A stretch of 64,000 nucleotides of DNA from Panicum virgatum (Eukaryota; Streptophyta; Magnoliopsida; Poales; Poaceae), in NCBI RefSeq assembly GCF_016808335.1, contig NC_053149.1, forward strand, positions 22,934,451 to 22,998,450, given 5' to 3'. Numbering within the stretch: position 1 is the first letter of the stretch; each line of letters opens with the position of its first letter. A program made the translations under genes and the position numbers. Below the pieces are notes generated by a model. The model had not been told where the DNA came from, did not search any database, and saw only the letters and a list, made by a program, of their open reading frames with translations. This document shows, piece by piece, positions 20,546 to 32,027 of this stretch.

Positions 20546-23117
20546 CCCGCATCGATGATACATGGCAACTTCACAACAGATGCGAAATTTCACAATTACC
20601 TCTGTTTAGTAGCTCTACGATCTCACAGCCTAACAATTTGCCAAACAACAATGTTTAGTGAGGTTTACAAACCTGAATCTGCTCCCGGTTTCCAGCTGTG
20701 ATGTTGGAGATTGTCCAGCAAGCTTCTTTTTTGACGCTTTTCTTTTGATTTGTTACCAGAAGATTTAAAAGGTAGGGAAGTGCTTGATGATCAACAATGC
20801 ACTGAAGAAGGGGAAAAACACAATTATGACATGAATATACAGCAGAAAATATAATCAAGGGTAACATAAAAATCCAAAACAAATTACAAACAAAAGACAA
20901 AATTGCAGCATAAGTGCATAGAATGGGTACATCAGTTTAGAAGAATGTAGTACCCAAATAAAAGGAAATGATGAACCAAACTGAGCAATGGCATGAACCA
21001 GTTTGGTAAATAGAAGAACGATAAAGGAATACAAACCAGGTAGCAACAAACTGGAAGAAAACAACTAATTTACCAAACTATAATGGATGCTATTGCATAA
21101 GTTGCACTACTATCTAGATAAAAATCGTTCTACTCTTTATTTTTATGCTGAAATTTGACATGATTTATTATCTTGGCTAAAATACTACTAGAGATATACT
21201 AAAGCTATGTCTGGTATGACAATGTTAGAAAGAAAGAATACCTGAGTATGAGCTTGATCCCCTGAGGCAATGCTACCAACCACACGCAGAGAAGGAAAGA
21301 GCACCGAAGGTGAAGGATGGCTAAATTGATATGTAGCTTGTGCATTAGACTTTGCATATTTCTCAAACAAATTCTAAAGTATTAAGTTCAAAACGAAAAA
21401 CTTACCTAAGGAGCTCAACAAGTCTAGGGCATGCTCCAGTTTCAATCACAGCTTGGACATTGGTATTGTCACCCCCAAGAGACAAGTAAGAGAGTGCCCA
21501 GCAGGCATCACTAAGGACATCCTCGTCTTCAGAGTGAATGAGCTGTCGCAAAACTAGGAGTGCTGGCTTCACCTGCTCAATCACAAAACCAGTTAACCAT
21601 CTGTCATTAAACAACATATATGGCCAATACATCATCAGAGGACATCCTTACATGTTGAAAGTTGGGTTTTCCACGGCAAAGGTTACTGAGGCACCAGGTA
21701 CCATTCCTCAGCAATGAGGCTCTGGGGTTCTCATTAAACAGCTGAAGTAGTGGAAAGAGAGCGCCATGTGCAAGCACAACGTCACGGCATTCTGCAGAGT
21801 CACCAGCCACGTTTCCCAGGGCCCACACAGCCTACAAAATCGAAACAAATTATGCTTTTAGACCTCCCCATGCTTCTAATAATATGGAACATTTGCAAAT
21901 TGAAAATGGCAAAAGTTTGTTTCCTATATCATGCCTGTTCACAGACATCTTCATTTGGTGAGCTGAAGAGCTTCACAAAGCTGGGTATGGCACCAGTATT
22001 AACAACCAGCATGGTGTGCTCGGAAGTTCCAGAGGCAATGTTAGTGAGAGCCCATGTGGCCTCAAACTGCAGCCACAACAAAACAAGAAAAAATAAGTTC
22101 ACGATTCAACATAAACAATTCGGAATTAACACCACATAATAGACCTTTTCCTTCCATGTAAAGTTAAGCACTTAAGCTAACACCATTATAATGTTCAAGC
22201 AAGTAAAACCACATTGTTATGTTTGCACGACTGATTTTGAGTTTACAATACCAAGTATACTCCCAGTTCAACCCAACTCGAAACAATTCTATATACTGCA
22301 ACGCACTAGTACAGCTATTGCGAAGTCTTAAGCACGAGTTCCAATCGGAGCAGCATTCATGTCAAAAGTGATAGGCAAAATCACTACGCATACCTGGAGC
22401 TCAGGGTAGTCCTCCCTGGAAAGCAACCGTACCAAGCAAGGCAAAACTCCACAGTTAACCACCTCCTGAATTGGGGGGTCCCGATCTGATACATGGATCC
22501 ATTGTTAACGATCAGAGAAGATATGAACATACTCTATATTTCAGTTTTAGTCTGGACAACAGCACCACACAGTAAAAATTGGACGCAAATTCAGCAATAC
22601 CAGATGAGAATGTTATCTACAATTTCAACAGAAGTCCGACAAATTTTATTCGATGCAAATGAAAAGGCAGGGATGGGAGAATTCAGGAAAGGAAGGAACG
22701 CACCGATCGAGAGCATTTTCCTGAACTCCCTGTCCGCCTCAAACTGCGCTCTGCTGTCATCCGAGTACAACCCCGCCACCAACTGCGGCAGGTTCGCCAG
22801 CTACACCAACGCATAGGGGGTGGGGAACAAAGATTCATGAAAACGAAACGGAGTGAAAAAAATTAAACCTCGTCGGACTCGGACGAAACGAAAACCGGCA
22901 ACGGCGGCGAACCCACCGTCTTCCCGAGCGCCGCCGGGTGCGCGAGCGGCGCCGCCTCGGAGCCCCCGCAGCGCTTCCTCCGGAGGGCGCTGCTGCGGAC
23001 CTCCTTGCGGATGCCGTCCATGCAGCTGACGCGCCGCCGCCACCAGTCGGCCGCGCTCACCGACGCCTTGAAGCTGCTCCGGCGGTGCGCCGCCTGCTCG
23101 CTCGGCCGCAGCGACAT

Positions 23118-25063
23118 CTTCGGACGACGGACTGCACGCTCCGATCCTCCGGCGGTGGCGGCAGCGAGCGAACGCGAAACCTAGGCGCGCGGCGGTTTAC
23201 GGTTTATGGCTGGAACTATGGAAGTGGCGAGGAACCGAGCCGAGGCCGTGTCCGCCGTCCGCGGGTGCTGCATTCATGTCGTGGTAATAATGGGCTAGAC
23301 TTACAGGTGGGCCGTGTGGGTCGGGTTCCTCGCAAAGGTCGGTGGAGAAGAAGTTGCTTGCGTCGATTTTTTTTTTAAAGTGGCTTACATCGTCAGGGTC
23401 TATCGAATAATTAGGGATGGAACGGAAAAATATGGTATCCGCGTATGTATTCGTATTCAAATTTTGACGTGGGACTAAATTGCATATATCTGAATCTATT
23501 TTTTATGAACTTTTTTAATCCGATTTTACATTTATATTCAACAATATCTATATCCGTGAAGAAAAACGTATCATGTAAAACCATCTAAAACTTATCTTTA
23601 TAACTATTAACAAATTATATTAATTTAGCATTACTGATGATGTATCCACTTATACTACTTGAAAGTTATCTCTATTTTTAATGACCAATATTATTAATTT
23701 AGTAAATAAATATTAGTTAAAGTAGGAGTACTCTACATATTTGTACATGAAATTATTTTTATATATTTTATACTTATTAATTAATATTTGTAATCTGTAG
23801 AAATATATTTTATATACAACTACCATCATTTCTAATATTTTATATACTTATTAATTCGTTATCGACGAGCACGTATACACAATTTTGCTTCAAGTACGAC
23901 AATCATTTCCAGTAAAGCATCATTCTCCCAGCAAGGAAACACTTTGATGAAACGTTTGTTCCAATGAAGCGCGAAGCTAAGTATTTGATGTTAATTACCT
24001 TTTTGTAATGGTTTTACATGGCAATCACTTCATTGTATCTTTTTGAAAATAAAATGGCAAGAAATTTGCCGGGCATGTATCAATAGAGAAGGAACGTACA
24101 ACCGATCTTGATCGTGGGCCAGCCGATCCAATAAATTGACCTGATCCGATAAATTGACCTGACCCGCCAAAAATCCTGACCCAACCCAACCTGATCAATG
24201 CATAGATTAGGCTCGGCCAAAATTTTCGACCCAACGCAAAACCCAACCCGATTAGGTACGGACTCTATTTTTCAACTCAAAACCTGACCGACCCGAAGTT
24301 TATATAAAAAAAACGTGTTTGACCTGACCCAACCCAACCACATGTCGATTCGGGCTCGGGCCAAAAAATCTGACCTGATGATCGAGTCGGGCTAGGTTCA
24401 AGCCGACCAAAAAACACCAGATTTTTTTTGACCTCGTTCGAACCCAACCTGACCCGATAAATAATCAAGTAAAGATAAAAAAAATAGCGCTTCTAGCGTT
24501 TGGATGTCTGATCAGAATTCTTCAGATGGTCCGTTGCAATATTGCAAAGAATGGAAAATTCCTACCGTAACATTTAACATCCTGTTTCATGCAACATCTA
24601 GTGGGGAACAGAAAAAACAAATATTGCAGCATTGGTGCTTATCCCTTACAACATGTGTCCGTCTGATGATGAAAAAAATTGGACATCTAAGTCGTAGCAT
24701 CAGCTTGATTAAAGTCGACTACCCTTTGAGCTCCTCTCCGCATCCCACGCCAAAAACCGAACGCGTGTCGCTTTCGCGTGAGCTCTGGCCATTTTGCAAA
24801 AATGTCCTCTAAAATTTTTCGCGCAGACCCTCAACATAATATTTATTTTCACAAAAAGAAGAGAAAATCTGATAATGCTGTTGTGTTTGCAAAAATCCCT
24901 AAGCATTTTTTCGTTTACGCCCTCCCGCCGCACCCGAACCCTACCCCCTCTCCCTCCTCCCGGCCGCCACCCACTCTCTCCCTCGCTCTTCTGCTCCCCA
25001 CTTCTGCCCTCTCCTCTCTGCCTCCACGCCGCCGCCTCCTCCACCCCCTTCCCCTCTCCACCT
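23118..25063. other. Upstream flank of importin-alpha and repeat-like AT-rich sequence
   Basis: 23118-23350 is GC-rich and probably holds the importin-alpha promoter and 5' UTR. 23400-24000 is AT-rich without signal. 24090-24460 is a low-complexity tract of alternating GACCCAACC and GGGCTCGGGC words on both strands, likely a decayed element. 24720-25063 becomes pyrimidine-rich, resembling a 5' leader. Confidence 0.4.
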
Positions 25064-25072
25064 GCTTCCGTC

Positions 25073-25227
25073 GGAACCAGATCCTCTGACATAGTTGGGA
25101 GTATACCAGAGGGACGTCAACCTCCCTGCAGCGTCAGATTCATGATCGATGGTGCGCGAGATCAACAGAACAAAAACAAGACCCTACGGCCCATTAGACA
25201 GCCCAAGATCAACTTAAACAGCCCAGT
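25073..25227 (+). repeat. MULE left terminal inverted repeat
   Basis: Pairs with 27848-27998 over about 150 bases with small indels; includes the motif GACATAGTTGGGAGTATACC. Confidence 0.88.
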
Positions 25228-25527
25228 TGCCTGCACACGAGCGAGCAGAGAGGGAAAAGGAACACACGGTCGCAGAAATGGCGTGAGGCCGACGGAAAAG
25301 GGCACGAGAACCAGACAAAGGGCGCGAGAACCAGACAAAGGGCGCGAAAAATACCATCGCCGGAGGGGACGAGCTCTAGCGACAAGCTGGTCTTCAATCG
25401 TGTAAGTCTGATCTTGCTCCTAACATCTTCAGCTGAATGGTTGAGATTGTTGTGACGCGTTGATCATCAGATTGTTCTGAACTTGATCAGGTGGTTCCTT
25501 CTCTCATGAAAGAAGCACCTGGTTGAG

Positions 25528-27235
25528 ATGGAAGAAGAGGGCAACAAAGCAGACAATGAGTCCAATGCGTAAGTAATACAACCCACTTTTTATGTGATAT
25601 TAGATGGTTTTAGTTGCCCTATTGCCAAGTACTGCTGCTCCTTGTTTGTTCTTTGCAATTGCACAAGTTTGTCGCTTATGTTAATTTTCTATTGCAGAGC
25701 TATACTACCAGATTTCATACCTCAAGTTGGCATGGAATTTGGAAGTTCAGATGAGGCTTGGGCATTTTGGCTTCGTTATGGTGGGCACAGAGGCTTTGAA
25801 GTTAGAAAAAGGTACACAAACAAAAGGGAGTCTGATGGCAAGATTACATCATGTAAATTTGTTTGTGCAAATGAGAGTCATCGAGTAGCAGACAAAAGGG
25901 ATCCTTTAACAAAGTGCCCTCGAGCTGAAACTAGAACAGACTGTCAAGTTCACATGAATCTTAAACTTGATAGGAAAAAGGAAATTCTGAAAGTATCTGA
26001 TGTGTTTTTGGAACACAATCACAAACTACACCTTCCTGAAACCATACATTTAATGGTGTCACAGAGAAAAATTTCAGATTTACAAGCATTTCAAATTTGA
26101 TTTTGATATCATCCGGTTCTTCAAGCATTTTGAAAGGGTGGTGCAAGGAAAGAGGAATAATGAATTGGATTCAGAATTGAATTCAAGAAAAAAGTTGCCT
26201 AAAATCTGCATGAAGAGACCACCACCTATGTTGAGTCAAGCCAGCAAGCTGTATACACCACCTATATTTGAAGCCTTTCAAGGTGAATATGAAAGATCCT
26301 TGGCAGCTTGCACCAATGCATTTGATGGTAATAATGAATATCTAATAGCACATTGTATCTATGAGGAGGAGTACAAAGTTATCGGCGATCCTATGAAACA
26401 AACAGTTACATGCAGCTGCCAACAATTTGATAGGATTGGAATATTGTGTGGTCATGCTCTTAAAGTTCTTGATTTGATGAATATCAAGTCACTGCCACCG
26501 CAATACGTGTTAAAGCGGTGGACACGAAATGCATGAAGTGGAACTGTACAAGACAACCAGGGAAGAAATATAATTGAAAATCCAAAGATGGATGCTATGC
26601 TTCGCTTCATATTTATGTCCCACAAATTTCTCAATTTGGCACATCGAGTAGCCAACTTTCCTGAATGCACCATGCTAGTAGACAGCACACTTGACACCCT
26701 TGGTAAGCAAATTGAAGACAAAATCAATGCATATACAGGTACTTTTGAGGATCCAACCACAGTTCCCACAAATGCTACTTCACCAAATGAATTGCTGATT
26801 AATGCTCGCCTAAAGAAAAAGGATGTTCAAACAAAAAGTTCAAAGCAACAAAGAAATTGGCTTGATAAGAAGCCCAAGTCTGGGAAAAAGAGGAAAAGCA
26901 AAGCTACATCACAAGGAAAAAAACAATGGTACGATATGAAGAACAATTCCATTCTAGTGTATTATTCATGTTTGTCTGAACCATTTGTTTTTGTTTTTTT
27001 AATGATTCAGCATGTTGGGGAAGACCCAAGTAATGATGGTGCACAAGCAAAAATAGCAGGAGATAGTGTTTCTGGTTATTTAGCTCTGCAGGGATCAATT
27101 ATTGATGACTTTGATGGTGAACAGGCTTTGATGGACAAGGAGAAGGATTCCAATGAGAAGATGGCCCTCAAAAGCTTCACCCAACACTTGACTGGACCAA
27201 TCAGTGATGATCTTCTTACTGGAGATTTATTGTAG
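25528..27235 (+). pseudogene. FAR1/MULE transposase, catalytic core deleted
   Basis: Exon 1 starts ATG at 25528 (MEEEGNKADNESN) and ends at 25568 before gtaagt. Exon 2 begins at 25698. It carries the FAR1 DNA-binding domain (GMEFGSSDEAWAFW, then GFEVRKRYTN, FLEHNHKLHLPE). Near 26090 the sequence jumps to a region just before the SWIM finger, so the DDE core is missing and the frame is lost. The SWIM finger CSCQQFDRIGILCGHALKVL is at about 26412-26471. A TGA at 26534 interrupts the C-terminal tail, which continues to 27235 with a basic KKRKSK tract. FAR1/FHY3 light-signalling factors descend from such transposases, but the terminal repeats and target duplication mark this as a transposon gene. 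Confidence 0.88.
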
Positions 27236-27847
27236 TAACTCTGGTTTGCTTTTTTGCTCCAAGTGGGCATATGCGTTCACCTTTCTTTTGCTATTTTGCA
27301 AGCATCCTAGAAGCATGGATAACTTTAGTTCTGTGTAATTTATGTATTTACCTTCCAGTGATGTGAATGTATGAATGCATTTGACAGCATGCAGAAATCT
27401 CTGCAGGAATCTCAACATTTTCACAACATTTTGTCTGCTACTGCTTCTCAACTAGCTTGTGCTGCTGGCTTCTCAACTTGCTTCTGTTGTCCTCCACCAA
27501 AAGATTGTATGCAGTAGTTGTCCTTCCTCATACGATGGTGTGAGCTTGGCAGCACCGGCCACCTCCCCTTGGCGATGTTGCAACTGGCGGCCAACCTCCG
27601 CCGCTGCCTACAGCCGTGGTCAGGCCCCCTGGCAGAGGCGACTTCACAACGGCGGATGGCAGGGCAGGGACGGCCAATGGATGGAGAAGCGAAGGTGTGG
27701 CATTTGAACGGCGACGAGCGATCCGAGATAGCTGGTGGCGGCCTGGTGCGGTGAGCGGCGGCGAGGTAGCCGGTGGCGGCGGAGCGCGGTGGGCGGCGGC
27801 GAGGTAGCCGGCGGCTGCGGTATTTTTTTTTTCACGGAACGGAAGCA

Positions 27848-27998
27848 TCTGGGCTATTTAAGTTGATATTGGGCTGTCTAATGGGCCGTAGGGTGTTGTT
27901 TTTGTTCTCTTGATCTCACGCACCATCGTGAATCTGACGCTGCAGGGAGGTTGACGTCCCTCTGGTATACTCCCAACTATGTCAGAGGATCTGGTTCC
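27848..27998 (-). repeat. MULE right terminal inverted repeat
   Basis: Reverse complement of the left repeat; ends GGATCTGGTTCC immediately before the 9-bp target duplication. Confidence 0.88.
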
Positions 27999-28239
27999 GC
28001 TTCCGTCGCACCTCCCAGCAGCCGCTCCTCCTGCTCCCCGCCGCCGCCGCCCGCTCCCGCAAGATCCAGATCGCCAGCAGGAGGGAGAGTTGGTGACAAC
28101 GCAGAGGTCCGCGGCGGTGGGGTTAGCAAGAGGGAGAGCACGAGCAGGGCGCGGAAGTGGAAGACATGCAGCAAGAGGTGGAGGAAGTGGAGTGAGCTGC
28201 GCCGGTGGAGGCGGCGCGTGAGGTTCAGCAGAGCGAGTG

Positions 28240-28640
28240 CCTTGGGGGAGGCCCGCAGCGTGTGGACTAGCGATGATGCTACGACAGGCGGGAGGTGCGG
28301 TGCGTCGCTGCGAGGCGCTCGAACCCGTAGCCAGACGCGTCGTCATCGTCGACGAGGGCGGTGGGCGGCTGCTCATCACCTTCACGGGCAAGGGCGTGGC
28401 ATTCGTGGTCGCATCGGCCGACCGCTTCCTGGCGGCCGTCGGGCTCCTCGACCCGTCCTCTGGCGCGCCGCTGCTTGACGAGCTCACCGTTGGCCCCGCC
28501 CTTCGGCGCGAGCTACTAGGAGAGCTCTCCGTTGGCCTCGGCGCCGAGGGGTTCCGTCCCTCGGACCCGCTGCCGCTCATGCAGGTCGCGGATTTTGCTT
28601 GCGGTGGGTTCGTTGCCACAAGTTGCTCATCAGGTGCGCC
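28240..28640 (+). pseudogene. BAHD acyltransferase N-terminal fragment
   Basis: The frame reads ARRVVIVDEGGGRLLITFTG, GVAFVVASAD, LLDPSSGAPLLDELTVG and PLMQVADFACGGFVA. These match the first half of BAHD acyl-CoA-dependent acyltransferases up to the beta-strand before the catalytic HXXXD. The His-containing motif itself is absent: after about 28625 the sequence becomes unrelated and runs into a MITE. BAHD enzymes acylate alcohols or amines in phenolic and polyamine metabolism. No DFGWG motif or C-terminal half is present, so this is a fragment. Confidence 0.65.
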
Positions 28641-28710
28641 CTGCTCTCGCTTTACTTTCTCGTCTTCAGTTGTTTGCCAGATCTTGGATAAAAAAGGTTA
28701 CTCTTTGTTG

Positions 28711-28862
28711 CAGGGGCGGAGCCAGGATGTTGTTTTTTTCATTGTTAGGGGGCCAATCATACAAATTTCTATAAAAAATTAATCAAAATTTAAATTTGTA
28801 ATGGAAATTTGGGACTCATGGGGGGTGGCAGGCCCATGTCCGCCCCCCTCTCTCCGCCCCTG
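28711..28862. mobile_element. hAT-like MITE, copy 4
   Basis: 152 bp, termini CAGGGGCGGAGCCAGG and CTCTCCGCCCCTG, exact 8-bp duplication CTTTGTTG at 28703-28710 and 28863-28870. Confidence 0.92.
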
Positions 28863-29052
28863 CTTTGTTGTTAATCGTGGCTTGTCGTTTGCTCATTAAA
28901 ATTACTGCTACTTGATAATGGGTGGATCATGAAGAGATGAATCGATTTATCTTCTATAATCTTTCGCCTGTTATTGTGTTGCCATGGTATAGTCTGCTAT
29001 GTTCTGAATGTTCCTAGCTTTTTAGCCTTCCATGCTCTAAGTTTGCGCCTAC

Positions 29053-29952
29053 AGATTCAGGCTCTTGGGAACCAGATAGTAGGAAGGTATTAGTATTTCT
29101 TGTTAGCTGCTAATTTTTGGCTTGAATACTAATAATTTGCTGGGATTTTGCAATCACAGATTATAGTGAAAGCCCAAAGAAACTTTAGAAGAATCCTGAA
29201 AGCTAATAGAAAGAAATCCATTCATATATCTATAGCTATCACCTTTCACGCTTCTCCACTGTTATTTGTTTACCTCTAATGTTCATTTCCTTATTTTAGT
29301 CTCATGTTAAAAATATCATATTTTTTTAGTACTCTACACTGATCAGTGCTGATGCTGGACAAAATATCACGAAGGAACCTCAACTCATAGCTCCCCAGGA
29401 TGAAAGAAATGAGCAAGGTGATTAGCATGAATGTCTTGGATGTTTTAAAGACAGATCAAATCTTGGTCATTCTGATTTTTTTCACTGTTAACTCCATGAA
29501 TGCAGTTCGTTCAAATAAATGATAAGGGCGTCAAAGGAGGAGTACGAGCAACTTCCACCCTACATGAAGACTCTAGCATCCTGGGAGGTCTGAATTTCTT
29601 ATACTTTATGCATGCTGGATATGCATAGTCACAAAATTACAGCATGTGGTTCTTGAAATTAGTAACTTTACCCTCTAAGAAAGTCAATTGAAGAGAAGAC
29701 AAATATTCTGCAGCATCTTTCCTTGCCATTTCCTCAAATTATTGCTTTGTTTCTTTTTCTTCTTGATCCATAATGGACTCGCGGTGTCATGATTCATGAG
29801 CCATGGCAAATAGCTATGTTATCCATGTCGGCTGCCTCAGAGTTGCCCTGTTTTGTTGCATCAGGAATTGCAGGATGGAATATGCGAATTAAATTCATAC
29901 TTTGGCAGTAACAATGCATTGAATCAAGGTGATACTGGAGCAATAGGGCTTG
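29053..29952 (+). pseudogene. Exon remnants of an unidentified gene, possibly SKA3-like
   Basis: Several exon-like blocks with splice signals occur on the plus strand. The clearest are 29506-29587 (EEYEQLPPYMKTLASWE, then GT donor) and 29865-29952 (ELQDGICELNSYFGSN, then gtatgt). These read on from one another. Earlier blocks near 29055 (SGSWEPDSRK) and 29350-29420 (SADAGQNITKEPQ) may belong too. From memory the YMKTLASWEEL type motif occurs in plant homologues of a spindle/kinetochore protein, but I could not verify this. An in-frame TAA occurs just upstream within the 29506 block, so the copy looks degraded. Confidence 0.4.
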
Positions 29953-29965
29953 GTATGTGCAGTTA

Positions 29966-30223
29966 CTCCCTCCGTTCGGAAATGATCTACATATTTTGAC
30001 TAGAGAAAGTCATTCGAAGTAAAGTTTGACTTTCATTAATCACTTAGAATATAATGTCAATTACGAATAACTCAATGTCATCTCAAAACCTCTTTGAATA
30101 CATATGTATTGACATAAATTTTATAAACTAATTATACATATAATTTAACTAATTATTAGTCAAAGTTTATAAAGTTTGACTTTTCCTAGTCAAAATACGT
30201 AGATCATTTCCGGACGGAGGGAG
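29966..30223. mobile_element. Stowaway-type MITE (258 bp)
   Basis: Long inverted termini CTCCCTCCGTTCGGAAATGA and TCATTTCCGGACGGAGGGAG, TA on both sides (29964-29965, 30224-30225). It starts 13 bases after the exon ending at 29952. Confidence 0.92.
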
Positions 30224-30916
30224 TACTTCTCTTCGCCTGTAGATTTGAAAATTTCAACTGTTATAGCACTCTGAACAAAAACTTTTTGTCAGGTTGTTGT
30301 TTCATTGCCACATGCTCTTGATGAATTTTTGTGGTTGCTAACATTTGTTGTGTTATGGTAGTTAGCCATGGTTCTTACATGTGGCAAAATCACACTCTTT
30401 GAGGATTGCAGTCGTGGTTTTCAAATATTGATTTTTGGATGTATTGTGACATAAAGCTTGAGAATTTATTCTTAAATGTGGGGATTTCATCATAAATTTC
30501 TTTAAAAGAACTCCATTAATGCATTTGTGAATGTTGCATATCTTTCTAATACTGAAGTTGAGATGATGCCTTCATGCAACGGCAAAGAAAATTGAAAAGG
30601 AAATGAAAGGTGTTGATCTAATTGCTCATGCACCTGTCATCCTTATGTTAGAAAAAACCATTCATTATTTTCATAGGAGTTTGAGTACGTATGCACAGTT
30701 TAGACTGCCACTGTGCTATATAGAGTACACAACTACCATAATGCACACCCTGCACCTGTAGTTCCATATACCCATTTGTGATCTTTGTGATAGGTTTGGA
30801 CTTTGGAGTATTATGCCTGTATCATGTCCTCATTGTGCAATAGAAGGCCTCTGGTTTTGTTATTCTTCCTGCTCTCCTATGTTTATTTCTAATTTTCTTG
30901 TGTGGTTTCTTAACAG
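30224..30916. other. AT-rich sequence, no feature seen
   Basis: No open frame, repeat or RNA signal recognised; possibly intronic to the blocks on either side. Confidence 0.35.
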
Positions 30917-31066
30917 GATGGTAAATTGCCAATAGAAGTTGCTGCATCCAGAGGATGGGCTGTATGGGTTGATATTGTTTTACTTGTAACAAAGCCTTTG
31001 GAGAAATTTCCAAACCTGAGCATTCCACAAATGCTTAAACAAGAAGCGCCCATTCTTGCTCTCTAA
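30917..31066 (+). pseudogene. Ankyrin-type terminal exon fragment
   Basis: After a strong acceptor (TTCTTAACAG) the frame is open for 49 codons to TAA at 31064-31066. It begins [14 protein letters not shown], a typical ankyrin-repeat turn and helix, followed by a stretch resembling the region after the repeats in grass ankyrin-TPR proteins ([15 protein letters not shown]). No other repeats of such a protein are seen in the window, so this is either a lone captured exon or the end of a decayed gene. Confidence 0.5.
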
Positions 31067-32027
31067 TGTTTATTTGATTCTATTGCTGGATATAATTATT
31101 GAAATGGTAGGACGCACATCGCGCGCCAAATGTTCTAGTTAAAGAAAAAATCACCACGACGTGCCCGCGAGGAAGGTGATAGCCAAACAACTACCATAAA
31201 TCACACCACCAATCCTGCAAGAGCACGGCTCCGCATGATGACATCCTGCCTCCTATCTCGCTCATCCGCCGAGACATCATCGATCCTTGGCGAGATCCTA
31301 CCTGGAGAAAAACCCTGCAGGCGGAGCAGGACCAGGCGATCTAAATTGCGGAACGCTATTGTACCGACTCGATCGGCGGAGCTAATGATGGAAGCAGATC
31401 AAATACAGATACAGATTCAAATTCCGATATTATCAAATATGATTGTAGAACGGATACCTTAAATTTGAATATTTTCTTGATATATAAGATAAGTTTAGCT
31501 ATTTTCTTTATTGAAAGTTTTAAAATACTAAATCGTTATACATATACGGACTAAAGTTTAACAATATAACAAATACAGCTAGAAAAAAGTAGCTTAATGA
31601 GTAGCAAATATTTTATTAAATAAATAAACAAAAGTAAAGGTATAACTTAAAATATATCAGTATATATATAAACAATTATTATTAGTATATAAATAAAAAT
31701 TATAAAAGTAAATTCCACCCATAATTTGATAAAACAAGAATATTAAAAGTAAACTTAATCTTCTTATATCTTTATTAAAAAATTAATAACACTGGTAATG
31801 GGAGATAAATATGACTTTTTAAATAATTTCAGTGAAACGGATATGGATATTATCAGATATTGTCGAATACAGATATGGAGTCGTATAAAGGAAATCAATA
31901 ATTATTGATCGGATGTATCCACTTTACTACCACATTCAATTTGAATACGGATACGGATATCCATATTGATATTTAAGGGGATAAGGATATCAGATATTTT
32001 GAATATCCATTTGTCCATTTCCATCCT
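31067..32027. other. AT-rich repeat-like sequence
   Basis: 31380-32020 is rich in words such as GATACGGATATCC and ATATTTGATA in both orientations, suggesting a decayed element. Similar wording occurs near 23400-23480. No coding signal. Confidence 0.35.

Larger units (their letters stand above)
15794..23117 (-). pseudogene. Importin subunit alpha-like gene, ten exons, exon 9 split by a copia insertion
   Basis: Exons on the minus strand: 23117-22917, 22800-22704, 22485-22394, 22066-21935, 21831-21652, 21572-21406, 21320-21242, 20801-20673, exon 9 (20310-20228 plus 16258-16209, with the 5-bp target duplication counted once) and 16121-15794. The sum is 1533 bases, 510 codons plus stop, and every exon phase matches the next. 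The product is a nuclear import adaptor: a basic IBB-like N-terminus (SLRPSEQAAHRRSSF, then RRKR) and armadillo repeats with [22 protein letters not shown] and [12 protein letters not shown], ending EEDDVMPSEGN. The IBB is divergent compared with the usual RRRREDNMVEIRK-type stretch. Intron 4 has a GC donor (CAG|GCATGA). Without the 3969-bp insertion plus target duplication the frame would be open, so this allele is probably null while the gene may be functional elsewhere. It could alternatively be an older, little-expressed paralogue. Confidence 0.9.
25073..27998 (+). mobile_element. Mutator-like element (MULE) with FAR1-type transposase remnant
   Basis: Inverted repeats of about 150 bp (25073-25227 and 27848-27998) start GGAACCAGATCC and end GGATCTGGTTCC. 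They are flanked by an exact 9-bp duplication GCTTCCGTC (25064-25072, 27999-28007), the length typical of MULEs. Between them lies a FAR1/FHY3-like transposase gene with its catalytic part deleted and a GC-rich tract (27520-27830). The element lies upstream of the BAHD fragment. Confidence 0.93.
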
